Positions 7,883-14,919 are shown, numbered from the stretch's first letter. The stretch is DNA of 44,442 nucleotides from Thermoplasmatales archaeon SW_10_69_26 (GCA_003009755.1 PXUB01000028.1:1-44442); one strand, 5' to 3'. Notes: generated from the letters alone by a model not told the origin. Numbers and translations are program-made.

Positions 7883-8574
7883 CCGGGGGTGGCCTCCTCT
7901 CGGACGAGCTTGCCCGACTCCATGTGCAGGACGCGATCGGCGTAGTCCAGCACCTTGTCGTCGTGCGTCACGATCACGTAGGTCTGGCCCAGCTCCTCGT
8001 TGAGCTCGGCCATCAGGTCCAGCACGCGGAGCCCGGTGTCGCGGTCGAGGTCGCCGGTGGGCTCGTCGGCCCAGACGATCTCCGGTTCGTTGACCAGCGA
8101 GCGCGCCAACGCGACGCGCTGCTGCTCGCCGCCGGACAGCTGGTTGGGCAGGTGCTCGGTCCGGTCGCCCAGCCCGACGCGGTCGAGGGCTGCCTGGGCC
8201 GTCTCACGGGTGGGATCGGGCTCGTGGCCGTCCAACAACAGCGGCATCTCGACGTTCTCGACGGCGGTCAGCACCTGGACGAGGTTGAACGCCTGGAAGA
8301 CGAACCCCATGCGTTGCGACCGGATGTCGGTGCGAGCGTCGTCGGCCAGCTCGTCGAGCTGCCGGTCGTCGAAGCGGACCCGCCCCGCCGTCGGGACGTC
8401 GATCCCGCTCAGACAGTTGAGCAGCGTCGTCTTCCCGCAGCCGGAGGGACCGAGGATCGCGACGACCTGGCCGGCGTCGATGTCGACGTCGACCCCGCGC
8501 AGCGCGTGCACCTCGCCAGCCTCGGTGCTGTAGGTGCGCTCGAGGCCGCGGGCCGAGACGAGCGGCGCCGTCAC
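7879..8574 (-). CDS. ABC transporter ATPase, LolD/MacB type
   Basis: 231 residues, GTG start at 8574. Walker A GPSGCGKTT is at 42-50, the Q-loop lies near 94 (FVFQAFN), the signature LSGGE at 146-150, Walker B IVWADEP at 166-172 with the catalytic Glu, and the H-loop at VTHDD near 205. The FQAFNL stretch and overall length match the LolD/MacB ATPases that pair with FtsX-fold permeases. The downstream gene is exactly such a permease, overlapping by four bases. A TATA-like TTTTGTAG at 8596-8603 fits a leaderless transcript starting at or near the GTG. The protein acts on the cytoplasmic face. Confidence 0.93.
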   Translation of the reverse strand: MTAPLVSARGLERTYSTEAGEVHALRGVDVDIDAGQVVAILGPSGCGKTTLLNCLSGIDVPTAGRVRFDDRQLDELADDARTDIRSQRMGFVFQAFNLVQVLTAVENVEMPLLLDGHEPDPTRETAQAALDRVGLGDRTEHLPNQLSGGEQQRVALARSLVNEPEIVWADEPTGDLDRDTGLRVLDLMAELNEELGQTYVIVTHDDKVLDYADRVLHMESGKLVREEATPG

Positions 8575-8595
8575 GTCCGGGGCTAGTCGGGCCCC

Positions 8596-8603
8596 CTACA
8601 AAA
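8596..8603 (-). promoter_or_regulatory. TATA-like box for the ABC operon
   Basis: On the minus strand TTTTGTAG lies 22-29 bases before the GTG start at 8574. It is between the small zinc-protein gene and the ATPase gene, so the ABC pair can be transcribed separately from queC. Confidence 0.45.
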
Positions 8604-8633
8604 CCGGTCGGGCCGTGCTCCCGTCAGGGGCCC

Positions 8634-8810
8634 TCAGTCCCCGCCGTAGTCCTTGGCGACCTCGACCATCCACTGCTCCCACCGGAACCGGCAGGAGGGG
8701 TCGTTCTCGACGTGCTCGTAGAAGCCCATGCCCTGGTCTTCGATCGGCTTCCCGCAGACGACGCACACCTTGTCGGGGTCGAACGACAGCTCCTTCGCGG
8801 GCGAGGCCAT
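8634..8810 (-). CDS. 58-residue probable zinc-binding protein
   Basis: A short gene from ATG at 8810 to TGA at 8634-8636. The protein begins MASPAKELSFDPDKVCVVCG. It has a CxxC pair (Cys16, Cys19), His33 and Cys40, a plausible C2HC zinc site like that of treble-clef or zinc-ribbon proteins. The C-terminal part is aromatic and charged (FRWEQWMVEVAKDY). Codon use and composition match neighbouring genes, and the other frames are poor here. It lies 55 bases after queC on the same strand and may be cotranscribed. No named family is recognised; a small regulatory or RNA/protein-binding zinc finger is a guess. Confidence 0.7.
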   Translation of the reverse strand: MASPAKELSFDPDKVCVVCGKPIEDQGMGFYEHVENDPSCRFRWEQWMVEVAKDYGGD

Positions 8811-8865
8811 GCATCCTGTTGAGGCCGCGAGGAAGAACAGCCCTCGGGGGCTCGAACATGTTCGG

Positions 8866-9546
8866 CTACTCGGCGTAGGCCACCGGGTCCTCGACGCCGG
8901 CCTCGGCGAAGCCCTGCAACCGCAGCTTGCAGGCGTCGCAGCGTCCGCAAGCTTGCTGGCCGCCCTGGTAGCAGGTCCACGTCAGCTCCAGCGGGGCCTG
9001 CAACTCGTTCCCGAGCTCGACGATCTCGGCCTTCGTGAGGTCGACCAGCGGGGCCTGGATCGACACCGGCTGGCCCTCGACGCCGCGCTTGGTGCCCTCG
9101 CGGGCGGCCGTCTCGAACGCGTCGAGGAAGGCCGGCCGGCAATCGGGGTACCCGGAGAAGTCGACGGCGTTGGCGCCGATGTAGATCGTCTCGGCCTCGC
9201 GCGTCTCGGCGAAGCTCGTCGCCAAGGACAGGAACACGAGGTTGCGCGCCGGCACGTAGGTGACCGGGATCTCCTCGCTCATCTCGTCCTCCTCCCGGTC
9301 CACGGGCACGTCCTCGGCCTCGTCGGTGAGCGCCGAGCCGCCCCAGGCCGACAGGTCCACGTCCAGCTCCACGTGCTCGTCCACGTCCAGCGCCTGGGCC
9401 ACCTCGCGCGCGGCACGCAGCTCGCGCTCGTGTCGTTGGCCGTAGCGGATGGTCAGGGCGTCGATGTCGTACCCGTCGGCACGGGCCATCGCGGCCGTCA
9501 CGGTGCTGTCGAGCCCGCCGGACAGGAGGACGAGGGCGGAGGCCAT
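8866..9546 (-). CDS. queC: 7-cyano-7-deazaguanine (preQ0) synthase QueC
   Basis: 226 residues from the ATG at 9546; a GTG immediately before could add one. The N-terminal PP-loop SGGLDST (near residues 9-15) binds ATP. The segment ADGYDIDALTIRYGQRHERE follows, then the conserved YVPARNLVFLSLA and IYIGANAVDFSGYPDCR stretches. A C-terminal zinc site is formed by TWTCYQGGQQACGRCDACKLR. QueC converts 7-carboxy-7-deazaguanine to preQ0 using ATP and ammonia. In archaea preQ0 is placed at tRNA position 15 and becomes archaeosine. GTTTAACC at 9570-9577 lies 24-31 bases before the ATG, implying a leaderless mRNA. An acidic insertion (EEDEMSEE) suits the acidic proteome. Confidence 0.95.
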   Translation of the reverse strand: MASALVLLSGGLDSTVTAAMARADGYDIDALTIRYGQRHERELRAAREVAQALDVDEHVELDVDLSAWGGSALTDEAEDVPVDREEDEMSEEIPVTYVPARNLVFLSLATSFAETREAETIYIGANAVDFSGYPDCRPAFLDAFETAAREGTKRGVEGQPVSIQAPLVDLTKAEIVELGNELQAPLELTWTCYQGGQQACGRCDACKLRLQGFAEAGVEDPVAYAE

Positions 9547-9569
9547 CACGCCGTCCAGCGGTGCGCCCA

Positions 9570-9577
9570 GGTTAAAC
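9570..9577 (-). promoter_or_regulatory. TATA-like box for queC
   Basis: GTTTAACC on the minus strand, 24-31 bases before the ATG at 9546. The same box sequence is found before ftsZ on the other strand. Confidence 0.6.
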
Positions 9578-9677
9578 GTTCAGGCCACGCCCCGTGCGAG
9601 TCGGGCACGAGGCGCGCTGCGTGGTCCCCGGTGGAGACCGCAAACCTCATCCTCGCCATCCCGCCTATCGCCGGTGC

Positions 9678-9962
9678 ATGTTCGCACGGAACAGGGTGGT
9701 TGGAGCGGTACTGGCTCTCGCGCTGCTCGGGATGACCTTCGTCCCCGCCGCCGCGGCTTCGAACGATCCCGTCGAGGACGCCTGGCAGACCTACGAACAG
9801 GTCCGCGACGAGGCGCTAGGCGTCTACGATCAGGTGCTCGACGAGGTCCACGAGGCCGTCTGCCTGCTGCTGAAGGACGACAGCGGCTCGACGTGGGGCT
9901 GCATCCAGGTCTTCTACTGCGGCAGCGAGCACTGCATCGAGGGCAAGATCTGGGCGCCCTGA
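9678..9962 (+). CDS. Small secreted four-cysteine protein
   Basis: 94 residues from the ATG at 9678, chosen because it gives a clean signal peptide (Arg then a hydrophobic core with cleavage after the AAAA near residue 27). The mature part starts as an acidic helix (DPVEDAWQTYEQVRDEALGVYDQV) and ends with four cysteines in the last 40 residues (VCLLL, WGCIQ, FYCGS, EHCIE), likely two disulfides. No family is recognised. A hairpin followed by a pyrimidine tract comes directly after the stop. Confidence 0.7.
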   Translation: MFARNRVVGAVLALALLGMTFVPAAAASNDPVEDAWQTYEQVRDEALGVYDQVLDEVHEAVCLLLKDDSGSTWGCIQVFYCGSEHCIEGKIWAP

Positions 9963-9981
9963 GCGCCGAGGGCGTTCTCTC

Positions 9982-10020
9982 AAGGGGCCTTGGCCCCTTT
10001 CCTCCTTCTTCTCCTCTCTC
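9982..10020 (+). terminator. Hairpin plus pyrimidine tract
   Basis: AAGGGGCC-TT-GGCCCCTT (9982-9999) is a perfect 8-base stem, immediately followed by a pure C/T run (TCCTCCTTCTTCTCC core). It lies 20 bases after the small secreted protein and before the ftsZ promoter. Confidence 0.65.
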
Positions 10021-10038
10021 GCCGAAGGAATCCGGCAC

Positions 10039-10046
10039 GTTTAACA
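10039..10046 (+). promoter_or_regulatory. TATA-like box for ftsZ
   Basis: GTTTAACA lies about 80 bases before the TTG start, so ftsZ has a leader of roughly 55-60 bases. GGAGGGA at 10114-10120 is its ribosome binding site. This contrasts with the leaderless arrangement of many neighbours. Confidence 0.5.
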
Positions 10047-10125
10047 GGCTGCACGATGCATCGATTCACGCTGGGATGCACCCACCTTTCTGGCTCCGCG
10101 CGAGCCAGGCCTTGGAGGGACAACG

Positions 10126-11277
10126 TTGGAGTCCATCGTCGAAGACGCCGTCAACCGCGTGGCCGAACAGCAGGGATCATCCACCGACGACGGGACACCC
10201 GAGGTCCCGACCGGTGAGGAAGACGTCGGCACGTCCGACGAGGAGCTGGAGGAGCTGCTCGATGGGCTGAACACCGACGTCACCGTGCTCGGCTGCGGGG
10301 GTGCCGGCACGAACACCGTCGACCGCCTGCAGAAGGCCGACATCGCCGGCGCGGACTTCTACGCGATCAACACCGACGCCCAGCACCTGCTCAACTCCGA
10401 GATCGACAACAAGGTGCTCGTCGGCGAGAACCTCACCAAGGGCCTGGGCAGCGGGTCGCTCCCCCAGGTCGGCGAGAAGGCGGCCAAGGAGTCCGAGCCC
10501 GAGCTGCGACAGATTGTCGAGGGCGAGGACCTCGTGTTCGTCACGTGCGGCCTCGGCGGCGGCACCGGCACGGGCTCGGCGCCCGTCGTCGCCCGCTACG
10601 CCCGCGAGGCCGGCGCGCTCGCCATCGCCGTCGTCACCTTGCCCTTCACCGTCGAGGGCGACGTCCGCATGAAGAACGCCGAAGCTGGCCTGGCGCGGCT
10701 GCGCGATGCGGCGCACACGACGGTCGTCATCCCCAACGACAAGCTGTTGGACATCGCGCCCCAGCTCCCGTTGAACTCCGCGTTCCGCGTCGCCGACGAG
10801 GTCCTGCTCCGCTCGATCAAGGGCATCACCGAGATGGTGACCACGCCCGGCCTGGTGAACCTCGACTTCGCGGACTTGCAGACGGTGATGAAGAAGGGTG
10901 GCGTCGCCATGATCGGGCTCGGAGAGGCCGAGGGCGAGGGACGCACCCGGGAGGCGATCGAGGAGGCGCTGCACTCGCCCCTGATCGACGTCGACGTCTC
11001 CCAAGCCACCGGCGCCTTGATCAACGTCGTCGGTGGCCCGCAGATGACGATCAAGGAGGCCGAGTCCGTCGCCCACGAGGTGTTCGACAACGTGCAGCCC
11101 GACTCCCGCATCATCTGGGGCTGCGGCGTCGACGAGGACCTCGAGGGCGAGATCCGGACGATGGTCGTCGTCACCGGCGTCGAGTCCAGCCAGATCCTCG
11201 GCCCCGACAAGAAGGCCAAGCACAAGGCCAAGCAGAAGGCCACCGAGACCGGCGACGATCCCGACTTCGTCCTGTAG
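10126..11277 (+). CDS. ftsZ: Cell division GTPase FtsZ
   Basis: 383 residues. The start is TTG, supported by GGAGGGA 5-11 bases upstream and by an N-terminal acidic extension like that of other archaeal FtsZs. The GTPase core begins near residue 50 (VLGCGGAGTNTV). The tubulin signature GGGTGTGS is at 144-151, and the T7 loop lies in the NLDFADLQTVM stretch. The protein forms GTP-dependent filaments at the division site. The C-terminal end is a short Lys-rich then acidic tail (DPDFVL) rather than the bacterial peptide. It lies upstream of secE-spt5 as in many Euryarchaeota, but a hairpin and a separate promoter intervene. I cannot tell FtsZ1 from FtsZ2. Confidence 0.97.
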   Translation: MESIVEDAVNRVAEQQGSSTDDGTPEVPTGEEDVGTSDEELEELLDGLNTDVTVLGCGGAGTNTVDRLQKADIAGADFYAINTDAQHLLNSEIDNKVLVGENLTKGLGSGSLPQVGEKAAKESEPELRQIVEGEDLVFVTCGLGGGTGTGSAPVVARYAREAGALAIAVVTLPFTVEGDVRMKNAEAGLARLRDAAHTTVVIPNDKLLDIAPQLPLNSAFRVADEVLLRSIKGITEMVTTPGLVNLDFADLQTVMKKGGVAMIGLGEAEGEGRTREAIEEALHSPLIDVDVSQATGALINVVGGPQMTIKEAESVAHEVFDNVQPDSRIIWGCGVDEDLEGEIRTMVVVTGVESSQILGPDKKAKHKAKQKATETGDDPDFVL

Positions 11278-11281
11278 GCAT

Positions 11282-11311
11282 CAGGTCCCGTCGACGCTGA
11301 CCGGGAACCTG
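11282..11311 (+). terminator. Hairpin after ftsZ
   Basis: CAGGTCCCG (11282-11290) pairs with CGGGAACCTG (11302-11311) apart from one bulged A. It begins five bases after the ftsZ stop. No clear T-run follows. Confidence 0.35.
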
Positions 11312-11435
11312 CCGCTGTCGTCGTCCACCTGGGTCTGGACCGGGCGGCGAGTTGCCCCAAGGCCCTCGCCTGGCCTGTCACCTCGCCGGGGGCCGAGTCG
11401 ACCGGACCCTGCGGTCGAGGGCCGGGACGCAAAGG

Positions 11436-11443
11436 GCTTAAAG
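11436..11443 (+). promoter_or_regulatory. TATA-like box for secE-spt5
   Basis: GCTTAAAG lies 30-37 bases before the ATG at 11473. It is one of the best examples of the GCTTAA-type box seen across the window. Confidence 0.65.
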
Positions 11444-11472
11444 GGGTGTTCTCTGTGCCATCGATGATAGCA

Positions 11473-11739
11473 ATGGCCAAGCGTCAGCGCCCGGGCCACG
11501 AAGACGACCCGGAGTTCGTGGACAAAGCCTGGGAGATCCAGGGTGAGATCGAGTCCCGGGCCTCGCGCATCGGCAAGGGCAAGTACGGGCGCGTCCTCCG
11601 GATGGCCCGCAAGCCCTCGAAGGAGGAGTTCAACCGGATGACGAAGATCACGGCGATCGGCCTCTTCGTGATCGGCATGGTCGGTTTCTTCGTGTTCTAC
11701 CTCATGCGGTACATCCCCGGCGTCCAGCCGGTGAGCTGA
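11473..11739 (+). CDS. secE: Protein translocase subunit SecE/Sec61-gamma
   Basis: 88 residues from the ATG at 11473. In-frame ATGs at 11446 and 11464 are possible, but 11446 nearly overlaps the TATA box. A charged N-terminal extension of about 45 residues precedes the core amphipathic segment (LRMARKPSKEEFNRMTKI) and a single membrane helix (about residues 60-82). The core is the usual Sec61-gamma arrangement, which clamps SecY at the membrane. The N-terminal extension makes it longer than most archaeal SecE proteins (about 60 residues). It is one base from spt5, the classic secE-spt5 operon. Confidence 0.92.
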   Translation: MAKRQRPGHEDDPEFVDKAWEIQGEIESRASRIGKGKYGRVLRMARKPSKEEFNRMTKITAIGLFVIGMVGFFVFYLMRYIPGVQPVS

Positions 11740-11740
11740 G

Positions 11741-12271
11741 ATGGCGGACGAAGCCGACAGCGAGCAACCCGAAGCCGAGGAGACCGATCCCGAGGATCTG
11801 TCCGGTCAGGTCTTCGTGATCAAGACCACCATCAACCAAGAGGAGAACGTCGCCAAGATGGTGGAGTCGAAGGCCGAGCGCGAGGGCGCTCCGATCCTCG
11901 CCGCGCTGGCTCCCAACGAGCTGCGCGGCTACCTCTTCGTCGAGGCGGCCGAACGTCGCCCGCTCGAGCAGATCACGCAGACCATCCGCCACGCCAAGAC
12001 CCTGCTCGACAGCAAGACGGACATCGCCGACATCGAGCACTTCCTCACCCCGAAACCGGCCGTCGAAGGGATCGAGGAAGGCGACATCGTCGAGCTCTCC
12101 GAGGGCCCGTTCAAGGGCGAGCGCGCCCGCGTGCAACGCATCGACGAGAAGGACGAGGAGATCACCGTCGAGCTCTTCGAGGCGATGGTTCCGATCCCGG
12201 TCACCGTCCGAGGAGATCACGTCCGCGTCCTCAAGAAGGACGAGGAAGCCGAGGACGTCGGGGCCGCGTGA
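11741..12271 (+). CDS. spt5: Transcription elongation factor Spt5 (archaeal NusG)
   Basis: 176 residues. After an acidic tail of about 20 residues, the NGN domain (about 22-105) carries VFVIKTTINQEENVAKMV and LRGYLFVEA. The KOW domain (about 110-165) contains EGDIVELSEGPFKGERARV. Spt5 binds the clamp of RNA polymerase together with Spt4 and raises processivity. It is cotranscribed with secE, with one base between stop and ATG. Its stop codon overlaps the first arm of the inverted-repeat array that follows. Confidence 0.95.
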   Translation: MADEADSEQPEAEETDPEDLSGQVFVIKTTINQEENVAKMVESKAEREGAPILAALAPNELRGYLFVEAAERRPLEQITQTIRHAKTLLDSKTDIADIEHFLTPKPAVEGIEEGDIVELSEGPFKGERARVQRIDEKDEEITVELFEAMVPIPVTVRGDHVRVLKKDEEAEDVGAA

Positions 12272-12466
12272 GACGGCGGGTCATCGCGAACCTCGCGTGA
12301 GCGTCGTTGCCGTCTCACGCGGGAGCACGACCGACCGCGGATACCACTGAGGTCGTGCGAACTGCCAGCATCGTTAGCCTGGGGGCTACCGTGCAGGCTC
12401 GATGCTGGCAACCGCGAAACGCTCACCATCGCGAACCTCGCGTGAGCGTCATCGCCGTCTCACGTG
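12268..12466 (+). ncRNA. Array of perfect inverted repeats with a 38-base direct repeat
   Basis: Starting inside the spt5 stop: CGTGAGACGGC (12268-12278) pairs with GCCGTCTCACG (12309-12319); GCACGACC (12325-12332) with GGTCGTGC (12351-12358); TGCCAGCATCG (12363-12373) with CGATGCTGGCA (12400-12410). A 38-base segment, 12282-12319, recurs at 12427-12464 with two mismatches. In the first copy it sits within the outer stem. In the second it makes its own stem, ACGCTCA (12419-12425) with TGAGCGT (12443-12449). Both copies contain CGCG-aacct-CGCG. No coding frame is convincing. It could be an RNA processed from the spt5 transcript, or a multi-hairpin terminator. Confidence 0.5.
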
Positions 12467-12636
12467 CTCTCCTCCGACGATCGTGGCCGTCCTCCCCGCA
12501 GCTGGACGTCCACGTCTCCATCGCGATCGGCCGATCACGGCGCTCGCGGAACGCATCCCCGGCGCCGCTTGCACCTGCAACCAACGCCGAACCCTGGCAA
12601 CGGACCGGCGAGCCATTTCGACGTTCGGGGCAGGAA
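12467..12636. other. Gap before the small membrane protein
   Basis: Between the hairpin array and the next promoter I see no gene: open frames are Arg/Pro-rich and lack start signals. No further strong inverted repeat was noticed. Confidence 0.5.
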
Positions 12637-12644
12637 GCTTAAGT
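12637..12644 (+). promoter_or_regulatory. TATA-like box for the small membrane protein
   Basis: GCTTAAGT, 28-35 bases before the ATG at 12672, so a leaderless transcript is likely. Confidence 0.65.
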
Positions 12645-12671
12645 GCCGCCGGTCACACGTCACATCGAAGC

Positions 12672-13028
12672 ATGGCCAGGAACTACAAGGTCGTGGTCGC
12701 CGCCGTGGGCATCCTCCTCGCCGTCCTCGGCGGGCTGTGGGGTGCCTGGGGCCCGGTCATGGCCATGGCCGAGGCCGGCGAGGTGGTCTGGGTCACCCGG
12801 CTGGCGCTCGTCGCCGGCATCGGCGCCGTCGTCGCGGCTGCCAGCGTCATGCGCGGCCGGGTCCCGACCGGCTCGGCGCTGGCGCTCGTGTGCGGCGTCG
12901 TCATCCTCGCCGCCGGCTCGGCCGGTGCCGGGATCGTCGTCGTGCTCGGCGCGACGATGGTCTTCGGCGCTGGGGAGGAGCCTCAACCGGCCGACGTCCG
13001 CGAGGCGCTGCGCAACGTCGCCTCCTGA
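12672..13028 (+). CDS. Small polytopic membrane protein
   Basis: 118 residues from the ATG at 12672, which is supported by the TATA-like box 28-35 bases upstream. The frame upstream of this ATG is not coding-like. Four hydrophobic segments are visible, at about 7-30, 40-60, 68-82 and 84-98, all Ala/Val/Gly-rich. A hydrophilic acidic C-terminus (EEPQPADVREALRNVAS) follows and is probably cytoplasmic. No family is recognised. It sits between spt5 and rpl11, where many Euryarchaeota have no gene. Confidence 0.75.
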   Translation: MARNYKVVVAAVGILLAVLGGLWGAWGPVMAMAEAGEVVWVTRLALVAGIGAVVAAASVMRGRVPTGSALALVCGVVILAAGSAGAGIVVVLGATMVFGAGEEPQPADVREALRNVAS

Positions 13029-13068
13029 CGCCGCCGTCGGGTGGCGGTCTCCCGCCCACCGACGCAGT

Positions 13069-13172
13069 GCTTAAGTACCCGAGCGTTTTCGCTGGGATCG
13101 CCGCATCCACCGGGGCCGAGGTCGGCCTCGTAGCACGGCCCGCTTGGGCGTGGTCGCGGCAGGTGATTTCCC
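13069..13172 (+). promoter_or_regulatory. rpl11 promoter and leader
   Basis: GCTTAAGT (13069-13076) lies about 100 bases before the ATG, leaving a leader of about 70 bases. AGGTGA at 13160-13165, eight bases before the ATG, is the ribosome binding site. The long leader differs from the leaderless neighbours and could hold a translational control site, but I see no clear L1-type or L11-type target motif. Confidence 0.45.
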
Positions 13173-13649
13173 ATGGCTGAAGAGATCGACGTGCTCGTCG
13201 ACGGCGGCGAGGCCTCCGCTGGCCCGCCCTTGGGACCCGCGCTTGGACCGACCGGCGTCAACGTGATGGACGTCGTCGAGGACATCAACGAGAAGACCGA
13301 AGCCTTCGAGGGGATGCAGGTCCCCGTAACCGTCAACGTCGACGACGAGGGCGGCTTCGAGGTCGAGGTCGGCACCCCGCCCACCTCCGCGCTCCTGCTC
13401 GAGGAGCTCGGCGAGGAGAAGGGCTCGGGCGAACCCAACCGCGACAAGGTCGGCAGCCTCGACCTGGATCAGGCGATCCAGGTCTCCGAGCGCAAGAGGG
13501 TCGACCTGCTCGGCAAGAACCAGAAGACGCGCACGCTCGAGGTGCTCGGCACGGCGAGCTCGCTCGGCATCGAGATCAACGGCAAAGACGCCACGCGCGT
13601 CCAGGACGAGATCAAGCGCGGTCGCCACGACGACGCCTTCGAGGGCTGA
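13173..13649 (+). CDS. rpl11: Ribosomal protein L11 (uL11)
   Basis: 158 residues, usual archaeal length. The N-terminal domain has the L11 signature (GGEASAGPPLGPALGPTGVN at about 11-30) that binds the GTPase centre of 23S rRNA and initiation/elongation factors. The C-terminal rRNA-binding domain ends with the family-typical RTLEVLGTASSLGI stretch. The start ATG has AGGTGA eight bases upstream. In most Euryarchaeota rpl11 is followed by rpl1 and rpl10; here the next gene is a convergent TrmB regulator, so that operon is broken up. Confidence 0.97.
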   Translation: MAEEIDVLVDGGEASAGPPLGPALGPTGVNVMDVVEDINEKTEAFEGMQVPVTVNVDDEGGFEVEVGTPPTSALLLEELGEEKGSGEPNRDKVGSLDLDQAIQVSERKRVDLLGKNQKTRTLEVLGTASSLGIEINGKDATRVQDEIKRGRHDDAFEG

Positions 13650-13688
13650 GGCGCCCCGCGATCTCCCCGGCGTATCCTCCACGATCCG

Positions 13689-13712
13689 ATCCAGCCTCGG
13701 CTGTGTCTGGAT
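13689..13712 (+). terminator. Hairpin after rpl11
   Basis: ATCCAG (13689-13694) pairs perfectly with CTGGAT (13707-13712) in the gap between the convergent rpl11 and TrmB genes. No T-run follows. Confidence 0.3.
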
Positions 13713-13771
13713 GGGGCGGTGAGCTGTCGAGGGCTGGCCGCCGGGCCTCGAGCCGGGACGGTCCTCGCGGC

Positions 13772-14653
13772 TCAGGCTTCGGCTTCGATCTTCGGCTTGC
13801 GGCCTTCCCGCCACAGCTGCTCGAAGTCCTCGTGGATCTCCTCGGCCAGCTCCTTGTCGGTCACGAACACCGAGCCCAAGGTCTGACCCGGTCGAGCGGG
13901 GTTCTCGATCAGCAGGATCACGCCCTCCCGGTCGAGCACGTGGAAGCCGCGGGTCTGCTGGGTCGTGAACCGCATGGTCGGCGCGCCGCCTTCGCCGATC
14001 AGCCCGATCGCCCACTCCTCGGCGGTCTCGAAGGCGCCCTCCTCGTGGACGACGAGCATCCGGAAGTCGACGTGCTGGCGGCGGACGTTCTCCTTGATCG
14101 CCTCGACCGTCTCGCTGGCGCGTTCGACGGCCTCCGGGCTGGCGGACTGCTGGACGGCGGCGTGGTTGACGACCGCGAAGTAGCTCTCCTCGGCCTCCAT
14201 CGCCTTCGTCAGGTGCTTGTCGACGAACTCGTCCCATCCCATCGAGACGCTCCAGAACGGCGACTCGCTGGGCGGCGTGCGGGCGCGCTCGGCGAGCTGG
14301 GTCTCCAGGACCGGCAGCTTCTCCTTGATGGTCTGGAACTCCTGCTCCTTCTTCCGCTGCAGGCGCTGGATCGCCGTCGAGACGTCCCGCGCCATGTACT
14401 TCTTCGGGCGGGACTGCTGGACGTCCACCAGACCCATCGACTCCAGGCGGCTCATCGCGTCGTAGATCTTGCTCGTCGGCACGCCGGAGCGTTCGCAGAT
14501 GTCCTTGGCTTCAGCGATGCCGAGCGGCAGCAGGGCGAGGTAGGCGTCGATCTCGTACTTCGTCAGGCCGAAGTCCTCGAGGATCGTGCGGGCGTCGAGG
14601 ATCGGTCCCTCTTCGTCGGCAACGGCCGGTGTCTCGGTCACTGTGGACGCCAA
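13772..14653 (-). CDS. TrmB-family transcriptional regulator
   Basis: 293 residues. The start codon is TTG at 14653 with a strong GGAGGTG a few bases upstream. Residues about 22-85 form the TrmB-type winged helix (ILEDFGLTKYEIDAYLALL, then SGVPTSKIYDAMSRLESMGLV). A coiled-coil linker of about 90-130 (QRLQRKKEQEFQTIKEKLPVL) and a ligand-binding C-terminal domain of about 140-290 follow. TrmB proteins in archaea usually sense sugars and control uptake or central metabolism, but this C-terminal domain does not reveal its ligand. Two near-identical 21-base direct repeats lie between its TATA box and its start codon, which points to autoregulation. It is convergent with rpl11. Confidence 0.88.
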   Translation of the reverse strand: MASTVTETPAVADEEGPILDARTILEDFGLTKYEIDAYLALLPLGIAEAKDICERSGVPTSKIYDAMSRLESMGLVDVQQSRPKKYMARDVSTAIQRLQRKKEQEFQTIKEKLPVLETQLAERARTPPSESPFWSVSMGWDEFVDKHLTKAMEAEESYFAVVNHAAVQQSASPEAVERASETVEAIKENVRRQHVDFRMLVVHEEGAFETAEEWAIGLIGEGGAPTMRFTTQQTRGFHVLDREGVILLIENPARPGQTLGSVFVTDKELAEEIHEDFEQLWREGRKPKIEAEA

Positions 14654-14673
14654 CCACCTCCTCCCTCAAGAGG

Positions 14674-14755
14674 GTTCACTCCGCAAAGTAGGAGACGATG
14701 GGTTGCGGCCTGAGTTCACTCCGCAACGTAGAAGCCGCTCGGAAAGGGATTATAA
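14674..14755 (-). promoter_or_regulatory. TrmB gene promoter with two 21-base direct repeats
   Basis: The TATA box TTATAA (14750-14755, palindromic) lies about 100 bases before the TTG. Two direct repeats, 14674-14694 and 14714-14734, share 19 of 21 bases including GTTCACTCCGCAA, and start exactly 40 bases apart (about four helical turns). On the minus strand the expected transcription start, about 25 bases after the TATA box, falls inside the upstream repeat. This is the layout of a repressor site that blocks initiation; TrmB itself is the obvious candidate. Confidence 0.6.
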
Positions 14756-14891
14756 GCTGCCATCCGTAACACGTCCCGCGGTCGACGACCGCGTGCCAGG
14801 GGGCCGTCTTGCCTCATAGGTACCCACCGCAACGAGGTCCCCCTGGCCCAACGTTTCCCTCCCCCAGCCACGCCCGACCACCCGTGGGTCT

Positions 14892-14898
14892 CTTAACC
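14892..14898 (+). promoter_or_regulatory. TATA-like box for the two-helix membrane protein
   Basis: CTTAACC, 22-28 bases before the GTG at 14920, consistent with a leaderless mRNA starting at the GTG. Confidence 0.5.
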
Positions 14899-14919
14899 CT
14901 CGTCCCCCTCCGTTCGGGC

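Noticed and set aside
12282-12464. CRISPR array
   Set aside because: Only two copies of the repeat, unequal context and a 107-base gap filled with its own perfect stems; no cas genes nearby.
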